Of a DNA stretch of 64,000 nt, positions 25,629 to 34,519 are shown one piece after another. Both the position numbers and the translations under genes were made by a program. Each line of letters starts with the position of its first letter. Within the stretch, counting starts at the first letter, position 1. This DNA is from Aureisphaera sp963669405. Lineage in GTDB: Bacteria; Bacteroidota; Bacteroidia; Flavobacteriales; Flavobacteriaceae. Location: positions 248,001 through 312,000 of the forward strand of contig CAXXHF010000001.1 of NCBI GenBank assembly GCA_963669405.2, written 5' to 3'. The notes beneath the pieces were generated by a model, which saw only the letters and a list, made by a program, of their open reading frames with translations, ran no database searches and was not told the DNA's origin.

Positions 25629-26354
25629 TTATCGGGAAGGAGGCTTAGAAGGCCTCACTTCAATCTTACTGGGCAAAGTACGAGGATGCATCTTTAATAG
25701 ATCAATTACAATCTGCCCTAAATCTTCAATCTGAATTTTCCAATCATCTTTTTCGCTGGGTTCATTCTCATTAAAATACGTTGAAACACTACCAGGCATA
25801 ATTGTAGAGACTTTTATGTCATAAGGCCGTAAATCTAGCATGACAGACTGTGTAAAGCCTGTTAAACCAAATTTACTGGCATTATATGCACTACCATTGG
25901 CAAAGAAGTTGGTGCCTGCCAAGCTGGAAATTGTGATATAGTATCCCTTGCTACTCTTAAGAGCTTCTAAGGTTGCTTTCAGTGTATAGAAAGCTCCCGT
26001 TAGGTTTGTATCTATGGTCTTTTCCCATTGTGATATGGTTAATTTGTCTATTGGCGCAAAATGGCCCACCCCGGCATTGGCAATAACAACATCTATACTT
26101 CCAAACTCTTCCTGCACTTCTGCTATCGCTTCTTTTTGGCTATCATAATTGGAGACGTCAGAAACTATACCAATTGCATACGAGGCGTCATTCCCGTATT
26201 CATTTAACGATGTCACAGCCTCACGTATACTTTCGGCAGTTCGCCCAGTAATAGCTACATTCATTCCAGCTTCCAAAAATGCTTTGGCAATTCCGTAGCC
26301 AATTCCTTTGGTTCCACCTGTAATGAAACCTGTTTTACCCATTAAGTTTCCCAT
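25629..26354 (-). CDS. Short-chain dehydrogenase/reductase (SDR)
   Basis: The 241-residue protein has all classical SDR marks: the nucleotide-binding T-G-G-T-K-G-I-G near residue 12, the A-N-A-G motif (I-A-N-A-G-V-G), the catalytic Ser (I-S-S-L-A-G) and Y-x-x-x-K (S-A-Y-N-A-S-K-F-G). Preference for NAD or NADP and the substrate cannot be read. The ATG at 26354 and one four codons later are both possible starts. It is divergent from the dipeptidase gene. Confidence 0.9.
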   Translation of the reverse strand: MGNLMGKTGFITGGTKGIGYGIAKAFLEAGMNVAITGRTAESIREAVTSLNEYGNDASYAIGIVSDVSNYDSQKEAIAEVQEEFGSIDVVIANAGVGHFAPIDKLTISQWEKTIDTNLTGAFYTLKATLEALKSSKGYYITISSLAGTNFFANGSAYNASKFGLTGFTQSVMLDLRPYDIKVSTIMPGSVSTYFNENEPSEKDDWKIQIEDLGQIVIDLLKMHPRTLPSKIEVRPSKPPSR

Positions 26355-26414
26355 ATTATAAAGTTTGTTCTAAAAAATAGTAAGTTGCTGGTATATTTCC
26401 TTAAATTTCATTCC

Positions 26415-27017
26415 ATGATACGATGGATTATTATAGTATTCTTTCTAATATCTTTCAAGGGTCATACACAGAACAATTTAGTAGACTTAGCAGACCTTTC
26501 AGAAGAATTTGAATATGAAATAAGGTACGCCACCCCAAATAACTTCATAGGTGAAACCTTATACGATTGTGCTAAATGCTTACTTCGGCCCGAAGTTGCA
26601 GAAGCGTTGCTTAAAGTTAATCAATATTTTTGCGAATTGGGGTACAAAATCAAACTATACGATTGTTATCGCCCATTAGATGTGCAAAAAAAAATGTGGG
26701 CTAAAGTCCCAAGACCCACCTATGTAGCTAATCCGTATGGAAAAGGAAGCATTCACAATAAAGGAGCTGCCATAGATCTCACCCTTGTAACTTTGGAAGG
26801 ATGTTATGTGGAAATGGGAAGCGATTATGATTATTTTGGACGGGAAGCCCATATTGACAACAACAATTTCCCAGAAGAAATCTTGGCTAACCGAAAGTTA
26901 CTAATTGAAGGGATGCGAAAACATGGATTCCAAACCGTCCGCACCGAATGGTGGCACTATAGTTTTCGGAAAAACAGGTCCTACCCTACTTTAAATGATC
27001 CATTACCATGTGATTAA
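26415..27017 (+). CDS. D-alanyl-D-alanine dipeptidase (VanX/M15D family)
   Basis: From the ATG at 26415 the 200-residue protein has a signal peptide (I-R-W-I-I-I-V-F-F-L-I-S-F-K-G-H-T-Q). The zinc-ligand motifs of M15 peptidases are present: S-I-H-N-K-G-A-A-I-D (SxHxxGxAxD) and E-W-W-H-Y with the catalytic Glu and third ligand His. The family cleaves D-Ala-D-Ala; outside glycopeptide-resistance clusters it usually serves cell-wall recycling. No vanR/S/H/A genes are nearby, so resistance is not implied. Confidence 0.88.
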   Translation: MIRWIIIVFFLISFKGHTQNNLVDLADLSEEFEYEIRYATPNNFIGETLYDCAKCLLRPEVAEALLKVNQYFCELGYKIKLYDCYRPLDVQKKMWAKVPRPTYVANPYGKGSIHNKGAAIDLTLVTLEGCYVEMGSDYDYFGREAHIDNNNFPEEILANRKLLIEGMRKHGFQTVRTEWWHYSFRKNRSYPTLNDPLPCD

Positions 27018-27023
27018 TTTCTA

Positions 27024-27039
27024 TTTTGGCAAGCCAAAA
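27024..27039. repeat. Palindrome upstream of the DUF3817-mscS operon
   Basis: TTTTGGC and GCCAAAA flank two A residues. It lies seven bases after the dipeptidase stop and 14 bases before a promoter -7 box. It may be an operator or a short terminator; there is no clean T-tract after it. Confidence 0.4.
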
Positions 27040-27052
27040 TCACAGCAAGCAG

Positions 27053-27060
27053 TATCTTTG
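27053..27060 (+). promoter_or_regulatory. Bacteroidota -7 box before the DUF3817-mscS operon
   Basis: TATCTTTG fits TAnnTTTG exactly. A TTG at 27026-27028 is 24 bases upstream, slightly farther than the usual 19-21. Transcription would start about 15 bases before the ATG at 27083. Confidence 0.5.
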
Positions 27061-27082
27061 CAAAAATTTTTATACTGTGGAT

Positions 27083-27358
27083 ATGTCAATTAAGTCCTTT
27101 AAAATAATAAGTGTACTCGAAGCCATTTCTTTTCTAGTTTTATTGGGTATAGCTATGCCGCTTAAATACATCTGGGATCGTCCAGAAATGGTACAGGTTG
27201 TTGGCATGGCCCATGGAATTCTGTTTGTCCTTTATGTCATAGGCGCCTATTTTATGAAAGAAAAACTGAAATGGTCTTGGTTTACATTTTTGATTGTACT
27301 ACTTTGTTCTGTACTTCCATTTGGCCCTTTTTATGCAGAACGTAAATACCTGAGATGA
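27083..27358 (+). CDS. DUF3817 small integral membrane protein
   Basis: The ATG at 27083 gives a 91-residue protein with three membrane helices, the size and pattern of DUF3817: F-K-I-I-S-V-L-E-A-I-S-F near the start, P-L-K-Y-I-W, G-M-A-H-G-I-L-F-V-L-Y and the final L-P-F-G-P-F. Function unknown. Its stop overlaps the start of the mechanosensitive channel gene (ATGA), so the two are translationally coupled. Confidence 0.85.
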   Translation: MSIKSFKIISVLEAISFLVLLGIAMPLKYIWDRPEMVQVVGMAHGILFVLYVIGAYFMKEKLKWSWFTFLIVLLCSVLPFGPFYAERKYLR

Positions 27359-28623
27359 ACCGAAACTCCCTTGAAGTCATTTTTGAATGGTTATACCATT
27401 ACTTTGTGAGCCTTGGCATGAACCCATCGTTTGCCATGGGACTAAGTACTTTTTTAAATTGTATTGTTGTCACCCTTCTCGTTATAATCTTTGACATTGC
27501 TGTTCGTAAGACTATTGTAACTGCTTTCAGAATATTTAGCGACAAAACCAAAACCTCTTTCGATAATTATCTGGTAAAAAGTAACTTCCCAAGATTTGTA
27601 GCACACTTTATCCCAGTAGGAGTTATTTGGTATGTTGAACCCATGCTATTTAGGGGTTATCCAACTATTTCAGGATTTATATTGACTGCTATCGATGTGT
27701 ATTTAGTGATCCTGAGCGTTTTGGTATTCAGAAGTATTCTTAGAACTACAGCCAATTACCTAAAGACCAAAGAAAAGTACAGGGATAAGCCTTTAGAAAG
27801 TTACGTGCAGGTATTAATGATCTTTGCTTGGGGGGTTGGGTTATTCTTTATTATAAGTCTCCTTACTGGATATCAGATTAAAAGCTTACTTACCCTAGGA
27901 GCTGCCTCGGCTGCTCTTTTGCTCATTTTCCGGGATACCATCTTGGGTTTTGTAGCCAGTATTCAAGTTACGGTAAATGACATTGTAAGGATTGGAGATT
28001 GGATTACCTTTAGCAAGTATGGTGCAGATGGATACGTAACTGAAATAAACCTAGCTACCGTACGTGTTCAAAATTTTGACAACACCTTCACTACCATTCC
28101 CACATATAGTCTTATATCGGATTCTTTTCAAAATTGGAGGGGAATGCAGGAGAGTCCAGGAAGACGTATTAAACGGGCCTTAAACATAAAACAAGGCTCC
28201 ATAAGGTTTCTTTCAGATACTGATATCTTGAAATTATCCAAAATTACAATGCTGGCCGATTACCTGACCGAAAAACAAACGGAGATTTCTGAGCATAATG
28301 AACTTTCAAAAATTGATAGAACCCTTCTTATCAATGGTAGAAACCAAACCAATTTGGGGGTTTTCCGCCAATATGTTGAAAATTATTTAAATTCTCTTTC
28401 CGAAATAAATAAAGGTATGTTTTTGATGGTAAGGCATTTAGCGCCTACCACCGAAGGTATTCCTTTAGAAGTTTATTGCTTTAGCAAGAATAAAGAATGG
28501 CAAGAATATGAAAAGATTATGGCAAATATTTTTGACCATCTTATTGCTGCAGTTCCTTATTTTGAATTGGAAATTTTTGAAAAACCCTCCAGTGAAGACA
28601 TTATTGGATTAAGGAAAAACTAA
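27355..28623 (+). CDS. MscS-family mechanosensitive ion channel
   Basis: The 422-residue protein has four to five membrane segments in the first 200 residues, ending in the pore helix region G-A-A-S-A-A-L-L-L-I-F-R-D-T-I-L-G-F, then the MscS beta domain (V-R-I-G-D-W-I) and a cytoplasmic alpha/beta domain. The length and the long linker match the YbdG-like branch. The family releases solutes when membrane tension rises after osmotic downshift. Its stop codon interlocks with that of the convergent thioesterase gene (CTAA at 28620-28623). Confidence 0.9.
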   Translation: MNRNSLEVIFEWLYHYFVSLGMNPSFAMGLSTFLNCIVVTLLVIIFDIAVRKTIVTAFRIFSDKTKTSFDNYLVKSNFPRFVAHFIPVGVIWYVEPMLFRGYPTISGFILTAIDVYLVILSVLVFRSILRTTANYLKTKEKYRDKPLESYVQVLMIFAWGVGLFFIISLLTGYQIKSLLTLGAASAALLLIFRDTILGFVASIQVTVNDIVRIGDWITFSKYGADGYVTEINLATVRVQNFDNTFTTIPTYSLISDSFQNWRGMQESPGRRIKRALNIKQGSIRFLSDTDILKLSKITMLADYLTEKQTEISEHNELSKIDRTLLINGRNQTNLGVFRQYVENYLNSLSEINKGMFLMVRHLAPTTEGIPLEVYCFSKNKEWQEYEKIMANIFDHLIAAVPYFELEIFEKPSSEDIIGLRKN

Positions 28624-29009
28624 TCCCCCAATCGATTCTTAACGTATTCCACCTCGGTCTTTCCATGTGGTTTCGATTTCCCGTTTTTATCAAGACTCAC
28701 CATGATTATGGAATCAATTGTAATGATCGTTTCCCGAGTCATTTTGTTTCTAACCTCACAAGCCAAGGTAAGAGAGGTTTTTCCAAATTTTACTGCTTCC
28801 AAGCCAATTTCAATGATATCGCCTTTCTGGGCAGAGCTTCTAAAATTGATTTCACTCATAAACTTGGTAACCGTTTTAGGGTTTTCTAACTGAATGATAG
28901 CATACAAAGCCGCTTCTTCATCTATCCATTCTAATAATCTACCACCAAATAAAGTACCATTCGGGTTAAGGTCTTCGGGTTTTACCCATTTTCTAGTGTG
29001 AAATCTCAT
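28620..29009 (-). CDS. Acyl-CoA thioesterase, hotdog fold
   Basis: The 129-residue protein matches the YciA/BFIT-type hotdog thioesterases: P-N-G-T-L-F-G-G-R-L-L-E-W-I-D-E at residues 16-31 forms the conserved helix with its Asp, followed by F-R-S-S-A-Q-K-G-D-I-I-E. These enzymes hydrolyse acyl-CoA thioesters. It starts two bases after the stop of the DUF72 gene, so they are one transcript. Confidence 0.9.
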   Translation of the reverse strand: MRFHTRKWVKPEDLNPNGTLFGGRLLEWIDEEAALYAIIQLENPKTVTKFMSEINFRSSAQKGDIIEIGLEAVKFGKTSLTLACEVRNKMTRETIITIDSIIMVSLDKNGKSKPHGKTEVEYVKNRLGD

Positions 29010-29011
29010 TC

Positions 29012-29899
29012 TTAAAATAAAGTATGTTGTTTGTCCATTATTGGGAGTTTTAAATCGGTCCCAAGTCTAGCATTAATCTTTTCTATAAAATGTGCAGAAA
29101 GTAACGGAGAGGCTTTCTCTATGTTTTGATGCACAAAGAAATAAATATCTTGAAGCCCTTGAGATACCCATTCTTCCAATCTATCCACCCAATCATCCAA
29201 TCGTGTATAATCACTTTCATGATTGGCCCCATTGTAGCGTATAAAGGCAGAAGGAGTGGTCATTCGCATATGAAGCAAATCCCTTCTTCCTGCCGTATCA
29301 ACAACGATATTGGTAATTTGGTAGCGTTCTAAGATATCATACAATTCATTGGCTACCACTTCATCATTAAACCAATCCGTATGCCTAAACTCTACCGCCA
29401 CACGCATATCCTTTGGAATGGCTTCAAAAAATGGAATTAGCCGTTCCATGTTTTTCGGACCAAAAGTTCCGTGCATTTGTACAAACGGCATTTCCAGCTT
29501 CTCTTTCAAATTTGATGAATTCAAAATATATTCATTCCAGTAACTTTCAAAATCTTGAAGTCGTTTCCAGTGGGTAACTCCTTGAAAAACCTTTGGGAAA
29601 AACCGAAAGTGTTCTGGCGTCTTATCATACCAACCCGCAAAGGTATCTGCGGGAAATATTCTATAAAAAGTTGCATTCAATTCAATAGAATTAAATTGAG
29701 TTCCATAATACTGTAATTCATCTTTAGTACCACGTGGGTAAAACCCTTTCAAATCTGCCCGATTCCATTTGGCACACCCAACATAAACATTGGGCGTTTC
29801 CACTTTTTCATAGCTAGAAAGAAGCATTTTTGTGCCTTTATGATCTACTGGTAGTGTAAAGTCTATAGTTTCTGGGTGGTCAACTTTTCCGAACTTCAT
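29012..29899 (-). CDS. DUF72 family protein
   Basis: The 295-residue protein starts at the ATG at 29899; an ATG 16 codons upstream gives a poor N-terminus. It has the DUF72 TIM-barrel marks: V-G-C-A-K-W-N-R, Y-P-R-G-T-K-D-E-L-Q-Y-Y, F-N-S-I-E-L-N-A-T-F-Y and F-R-F-F-P-K-V-F-Q-G-V-T-H. The family is widespread and its biochemical activity is unknown. It is the first gene of a two-gene unit with the thioesterase. Confidence 0.88.
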   Translation of the reverse strand: MKFGKVDHPETIDFTLPVDHKGTKMLLSSYEKVETPNVYVGCAKWNRADLKGFYPRGTKDELQYYGTQFNSIELNATFYRIFPADTFAGWYDKTPEHFRFFPKVFQGVTHWKRLQDFESYWNEYILNSSNLKEKLEMPFVQMHGTFGPKNMERLIPFFEAIPKDMRVAVEFRHTDWFNDEVVANELYDILERYQITNIVVDTAGRRDLLHMRMTTPSAFIRYNGANHESDYTRLDDWVDRLEEWVSQGLQDIYFFVHQNIEKASPLLSAHFIEKINARLGTDLKLPIMDKQHTLF

Positions 29900-30022
29900 C
29901 TGTTGTTTTTTGTAAAGATACCCAAAAATATATATCAAATTTTTCAAAAAAAAGCAGCGAACTTTGTAACAAAATACTCAGTAAATAGTCTAATCTATAT
30001 CATAAAAATCATGTAAAAACCT

Positions 30023-30805
30023 ATGAAAGCACTAAAATTATTGATTGTTGTATGTGCATTGGTTGCCTTCGCACCAAATACGTATGCCCAAACTGCAGAA
30101 GAAATTGTTGAAAATTATTTCACCAACACTGGTGGAATGGACGCTTGGAAAAAAATCAAATCCATTAAAGCAGAAGGAACAGCTTCCTTTGGTCCCCAAA
30201 AATTTCCGTTTACTATGTATACTATGGTAGATGGTAGAATGGCTGCTGAAGTAGATCTACAGGGTCAAAAATTTATTCCGCAGGCTTTCGATGGAGAAAA
30301 GCAATGGGGAATGAATTTCCAAACCATGGAAGCAGAGGCATCAGACTCAGAAGCTTCCAACAACTACAAAGCTAACGAAGCTAAAGATTTTCCAGACCCA
30401 TTTTTAGATTATAAAAGCAAAGGATATTCCATTTCTTATGAAGGTAAAGAAACTGTTGAAGGAACTGAAGCCTTTAAGATAAAATTGACCAAGAATAAAA
30501 TTATGGTTGATGGAAAAGAAGAGGATCATCATGTAATCTACTATTTCGATACCGAAAATTATGTGCCTATCGTTTCTGAAGAAGCCATTACCAGTGGACC
30601 TCAAAAAGGAATGGTATCACAAACATTATACAGTGATTACCAAGAAGCAGGTGATATTTTCTATGCATATACTTTTGATGTTAAAATGGGAGGGCAAGTG
30701 GTTCAGACCATTAACATGACTGAAATTGAATTCAATTCTGAAATTGACGAATCCATTTTCGCAATGCCTGAGAAAGCAACTCCTGTAGAAGGAAGCAAAA
30801 ACTAA
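30023..30805 (+). CDS. Periplasmic LolA-like protein
   Basis: The 260-residue protein has a signal peptide (cleaved after T-Y-A-Q, near residue 23) and a single domain resembling outer-membrane lipoprotein-sorting proteins of the LolA/DUF4292 type: I-V-E-N-Y-F-T-N-T-G-G-M-D-A-W-K at the start of the mature part and repeated antiparallel strands after it (H-V-I-Y-Y-F-D-T-E-N-Y-V-P). A lipid- or lipoprotein-binding role is likely from the fold only. It ends at a strong terminator before the sortilin-like gene. Confidence 0.75.
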   Translation: MKALKLLIVVCALVAFAPNTYAQTAEEIVENYFTNTGGMDAWKKIKSIKAEGTASFGPQKFPFTMYTMVDGRMAAEVDLQGQKFIPQAFDGEKQWGMNFQTMEAEASDSEASNNYKANEAKDFPDPFLDYKSKGYSISYEGKETVEGTEAFKIKLTKNKIMVDGKEEDHHVIYYFDTENYVPIVSEEAITSGPQKGMVSQTLYSDYQEAGDIFYAYTFDVKMGGQVVQTINMTEIEFNSEIDESIFAMPEKATPVEGSKN

Positions 30806-30820
30806 CATTATTTATTCTCA

Positions 30821-30847
30821 AAATCCCCTGCTCTCAGGGGATTTTTT
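30821..30847 (+). terminator. Intrinsic terminator after the LolA-like gene
   Basis: AAATCCCCTG and CAGGGGATTT form a perfect 10-base stem with a CTCT loop, followed by T residues. Confidence 0.92.
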
Positions 30848-30869
30848 ACTTTCAAAAAAACCAAAACCA

Positions 30870-33800
30870 ATGAAAAAGGCAACACTTTTTTTATGTCTGT
30901 TATTTGTATTGCCATTGACAATCACAGCACAAGAAATTGCACTTAAAGGCAAAGAACTTTTTGGAGATATGTCTGCTCGCCATATTGGTCCTGCTTTAAT
31001 GAGTGGTCGAATCAATGATCTGGAAATGCACCCCACCAATACCCGTGTTATCTACGCAGGAACTGCTGGAGGTGGTGTTTGGAGAAGTGTAGACGGAGGA
31101 GCTACCTTCTCTCCTATTTTTGAAGAATATCCCCAATCCATAGGAGTGGTGACTTTAGACCCGAAAAAGCCCGATAATACCATTTGGGTAGGGACAGGAG
31201 AAACCTGGACGCGCAACTCTGTTTCTATAGGGAATGGATTATACCGTTCTAATGATGGGGGAAGCTCTTGGAATGAAATTCCTGGGTTTGAGAACAGTGA
31301 GCGTATCGCTTCTGTTGTTATCAATCCTCAAAACACCGACGAAGTCTATGTAGGGGTCTTAGGAGCCTTATGGAACGATAGTGATGATCGAGGTGTATAC
31401 AAAACAACCGATGGTGGAAAAACCTGGGACAAGATTCTTTATATAGGACCCTCCACTGGTGCTGCAGATGTGATTATGGACCCCAAAAATCCTAATACAC
31501 TATATGCCTCCATGTGGGAATTCCGAAGAAGTGCCTGGGGTTTTGCGTCTGGTGGTTCTACCAGTGCGCTTTACAAATCTACTGATGGTGGAAATAACTG
31601 GGATAAAATCCACAACGGATTTCCAAGTGGAGATCTAGGTAGGATTGCCATTGCTGTTGCGCCAAGTGACAATAAAATTTTATATGCTGTTTTAGAAACA
31701 GAGGATAAATCCAAAAACGGCCTGTGGAAATCTACCAACGCAGGGCAAAGCTGGGAACACTTAAATAATGATTTTGGGCTTGTAGTTCGTCCATTTTACT
31801 TTTCTCGAATTACGATAGACCCAAAAGACCCTGACGTAATTGTTAAAGGAGGACTTAACGGTTCAATAAGTCGTGATGGTGGAAAGACTTTTAAGGATTT
31901 GGGTAATATGCACAGTGATATTCATGATGTTACTTTCCATATTAATGATAGTGATATCATGTATAGTGGAACTGATGGAGGTGTTTACCGCTCATGGAAT
32001 GGTGGTACTACATTCGAAATTGTAGAAAACCTTCCGCTTTCTCAATTTTATCATATAAGCGTAGACAACGCAGATCCTTACAATGTCTATGGAGGTTTAC
32101 AGGATAATGGTTCATGGTATGGTCCATCTTCTTCTCCTGGTGGTGTAAATGCGCGTGATTGGAACAGTGTAGGATTTGGAGACGGATTTAGGGTTTTAAA
32201 GCATCCAACCAAGAATATCATTTATTCGGAAATGCAGGGAGCTCAAAACGTTTGGAGATACGATGCAGATAGAAACAAAACCAAAACCGTGCAACCACTA
32301 CAGGAAAAAGACAAAGCCAAATTACGCTTTAATTGGAATGCCCCTATGGCTGTTAGCCATCATGTTCCGGATCGTTTTTATATGGGAAGCCAGTTTTTAC
32401 ACCGTAGTGATGATATGGGAGATTCTTGGGAGGTTATCTCACCAGACCTTACTACCAATGATCCAAGCAAACAAGACCAATCTTCTTCTGGAGGTCTTTC
32501 TATGGATAATAGTGGAGCAGAGAATCATACAACCATATTTACCATTGCAGAATCACCACTAGATAGAAATATCCTTTGGGTAGGTACAGATGATGGCAAT
32601 ATTCAAGTAACTAAAGATGGAGGAAAAACGTGGGATAATGTTACTGCAAACCTTACTGGAATCCCTGCTAATACTTGGGTATATCATATTGAAGCCAGTG
32701 TTCATGGAAAAGGAATTGCTTATGCCGTTTTTGATGGACATACACACGGAGATATGAAACCCTACGCATTAAAAACAACAGATTACGGTAAAACATGGGC
32801 CAATATTATTTCAGAAGATGTTAAAGCGCCTGCTTTTGTTAGAAATATACAAGAGGACTATGAAAATGAAAACTTGCTTTTCTTAGGTACAGAACTAGGA
32901 CTTTATGTTACCATTAACGGCGGAAAAAATTGGTCTCAATTCACCAATAACATGCCTCCCGTTGCAGTTCATTTTATCGATTTGCAAAAACAAACCAATG
33001 ATATTGTTATGGGAACCCATGGACGTGGTGTTATTATTATTGATGATATAAGCCCCTTGAGAGAACTCAGTCAGGAAGTACTAAACAAAGATGTTCACTT
33101 TTTCAATAATGATGCCTTTACTATGAAAGAAAGCAGTGGTTTTTCTGGTAGTTTTGGTACAGAAACACAGTTTGTAGGTAGAAACAAATCCAGTGCTGCA
33201 CGGATTGTGTATTACCTCAAAAAGCGTCATACTTTTGGTAAGATGGGTATGGAAATTCAGGATATGGATGGAAACAAAATTATTTCCATTCCCCCCGGAA
33301 AATCCAAGGGTATCAATGTAGTAAATTGGGGATATACTACCGATATGCCAAAAATGGCAGAAGGGAAAACATTTGCATTTGGTGGCTTTACAGCCAAAAG
33401 AGTTCCTGCAGGAAAATATAAGATCGTATTAACCAAAGGTAAAAAGACCTATGAGCATGTCATTGAAACTACATACGATGACACCTCACTTACAACTTTG
33501 GCAGAACGTAAAGAGCAAGAAAAATATACTACTGAACTTTTCAATATGGTTGAAGATCTTGCCTATATGGTACACGAGATTACCGAGACTCAAAAATCAA
33601 CTCAAATGGTGATTAATGACCATCCAAAGGGAAAGAAAACCGCACAGAAATTGTACGATGCATTAGAGTTATTAAGAAAGGACTTGGTGATCACTTCTGG
33701 AGATAACTATGTGGCTTCTGCAGAACCTGAACTGCGTGAGCGCATGGGTGACCTCTACTCTGGTGTAGCTGGAAGTTACGATCGCATCTCGCAAGCAAGA

Positions 33801-33959
33801 AAGGTTAATTTCGAACTTATCGCTGAAGAATTTGATGAGGCAAAGGCACGCTTTCAAAAAATCATGGGGAAAGAAGGAAGTAAATTTCTTTCATTCCTTG
33901 AGAAAAATGATCTTGAAAAGCCTGCAATTAAATCTAAAAGTGACTTTTTAGCGAAGTAA
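30870..33959 (+). CDS. Sortilin/VPS10-like BNR-repeat secreted protein
   Basis: The 1029-residue protein has a signal peptide (M-K-K-A-T-L-F-L-C-L-L-F-V-L-P-L-T-I-T-A-Q). Two seven-bladed-propeller regions carry many Asp-box repeats (S-V-D-G-G-A-T-F, S-N-D-G-G-S-S-W, T-T-D-G-G-K-T-W, S-T-D-G-G-N-N-W, T-K-D-G-G-K-T-W) over about residues 35-720. The last 200 residues are helical. It resembles bacterial glycosyl-hydrolase-like VPS10 proteins of unknown activity. There is no T9SS domain at the end, so it is probably periplasmic or held at the outer membrane. Confidence 0.85.
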   Translation: MKKATLFLCLLFVLPLTITAQEIALKGKELFGDMSARHIGPALMSGRINDLEMHPTNTRVIYAGTAGGGVWRSVDGGATFSPIFEEYPQSIGVVTLDPKKPDNTIWVGTGETWTRNSVSIGNGLYRSNDGGSSWNEIPGFENSERIASVVINPQNTDEVYVGVLGALWNDSDDRGVYKTTDGGKTWDKILYIGPSTGAADVIMDPKNPNTLYASMWEFRRSAWGFASGGSTSALYKSTDGGNNWDKIHNGFPSGDLGRIAIAVAPSDNKILYAVLETEDKSKNGLWKSTNAGQSWEHLNNDFGLVVRPFYFSRITIDPKDPDVIVKGGLNGSISRDGGKTFKDLGNMHSDIHDVTFHINDSDIMYSGTDGGVYRSWNGGTTFEIVENLPLSQFYHISVDNADPYNVYGGLQDNGSWYGPSSSPGGVNARDWNSVGFGDGFRVLKHPTKNIIYSEMQGAQNVWRYDADRNKTKTVQPLQEKDKAKLRFNWNAPMAVSHHVPDRFYMGSQFLHRSDDMGDSWEVISPDLTTNDPSKQDQSSSGGLSMDNSGAENHTTIFTIAESPLDRNILWVGTDDGNIQVTKDGGKTWDNVTANLTGIPANTWVYHIEASVHGKGIAYAVFDGHTHGDMKPYALKTTDYGKTWANIISEDVKAPAFVRNIQEDYENENLLFLGTELGLYVTINGGKNWSQFTNNMPPVAVHFIDLQKQTNDIVMGTHGRGVIIIDDISPLRELSQEVLNKDVHFFNNDAFTMKESSGFSGSFGTETQFVGRNKSSAARIVYYLKKRHTFGKMGMEIQDMDGNKIISIPPGKSKGINVVNWGYTTDMPKMAEGKTFAFGGFTAKRVPAGKYKIVLTKGKKTYEHVIETTYDDTSLTTLAERKEQEKYTTELFNMVEDLAYMVHEITETQKSTQMVINDHPKGKKTAQKLYDALELLRKDLVITSGDNYVASAEPELRERMGDLYSGVAGSYDRISQARKVNFELIAEEFDEAKARFQKIMGKEGSKFLSFLEKNDLEKPAIKSKSDFLAK

Positions 33960-33979
33960 TAATTTTGACAATACATGAA

Positions 33980-34015
33980 AAAGGTCCCGCCATACATGGA
34001 AAGGGGCCTTTTTTT
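33980..34015 (+). terminator. Terminator after the sortilin-like gene
   Basis: AAAGGTCCC and GGGGCCTTT form an imperfect stem (T·G in the middle) with a 14-base loop and are followed by T residues. It starts 21 bases after the stop codon. Confidence 0.7.
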
Positions 34016-34111
34016 ATGATCCTTTTTATTGTTAAAAAGACGTTCATAACTCTTATTCGTATTCAACCTTCAAAGTCACTTAATTCCTACTTTTATTAAA
34101 ACAATCGCATC

Positions 34112-34519
34112 ATGGAAGATAGAGATCGTGTTCTACTTGGACTTCGCCCACACATTCCAACTGCCCAGATACTACCAGGGATGACTACTGAAGAGTCCTT
34201 TCAAAACAAGACCATACGGCCAGTAGCCAAGCTGCAAAATGATTTATTAATCGCGGTTTTTAGAAACTATGCCCGTAAACATAAAAATGTATTCTACGAC
34301 CTTTCTATAGAAAAACGGTTGGATTATATTGAAAATGCCGTTCATAAGGATATGAAGTTCCGGAATTCCCTAAAAGGAATCATTATTGGTCAATTTACCA
34401 TAGAAGAATACGAGGAATACACTCAGAATTCCTCAGCTCTTAACAAACGTATGATGAACATTGTTAAGGAGCGACTAAAGAGTAATGTGCAATTACTTGA
34501 ATATGCACAAGTTTCTTAG
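34112..34519 (+). CDS. Conserved hypothetical protein (135 residues)
   Basis: I do not assign a function. The protein is soluble, mostly helical and has no signal peptide. It opens with a conserved-looking loop (L-L-G-L-R-P-H-I-P-T-A) and contains F-E/Q-N-K-T-I-R-P, V-F-Y-D-L-S-I-E-K-R-L-D-Y-I and I-I-I-G-Q-F-T-I-E-E-Y. I recall similar small proteins in Bacteroidota, sometimes mislabelled glyoxalase, but the typical metal-binding residues of that family are not evident. Its stop interlocks with that of the convergent DUF2461 gene. Confidence 0.7.
   Translation: MEDRDRVLLGLRPHIPTAQILPGMTTEESFQNKTIRPVAKLQNDLLIAVFRNYARKHKNVFYDLSIEKRLDYIENAVHKDMKFRNSLKGIIIGQFTIEEYEEYTQNSSALNKRMMNIVKERLKSNVQLLEYAQVS

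Noticed and set aside
26415..27017. Glycopeptide-resistance vanX
   Set aside because: No other van genes are near, and the protein has a signal peptide, which fits cell-wall recycling.
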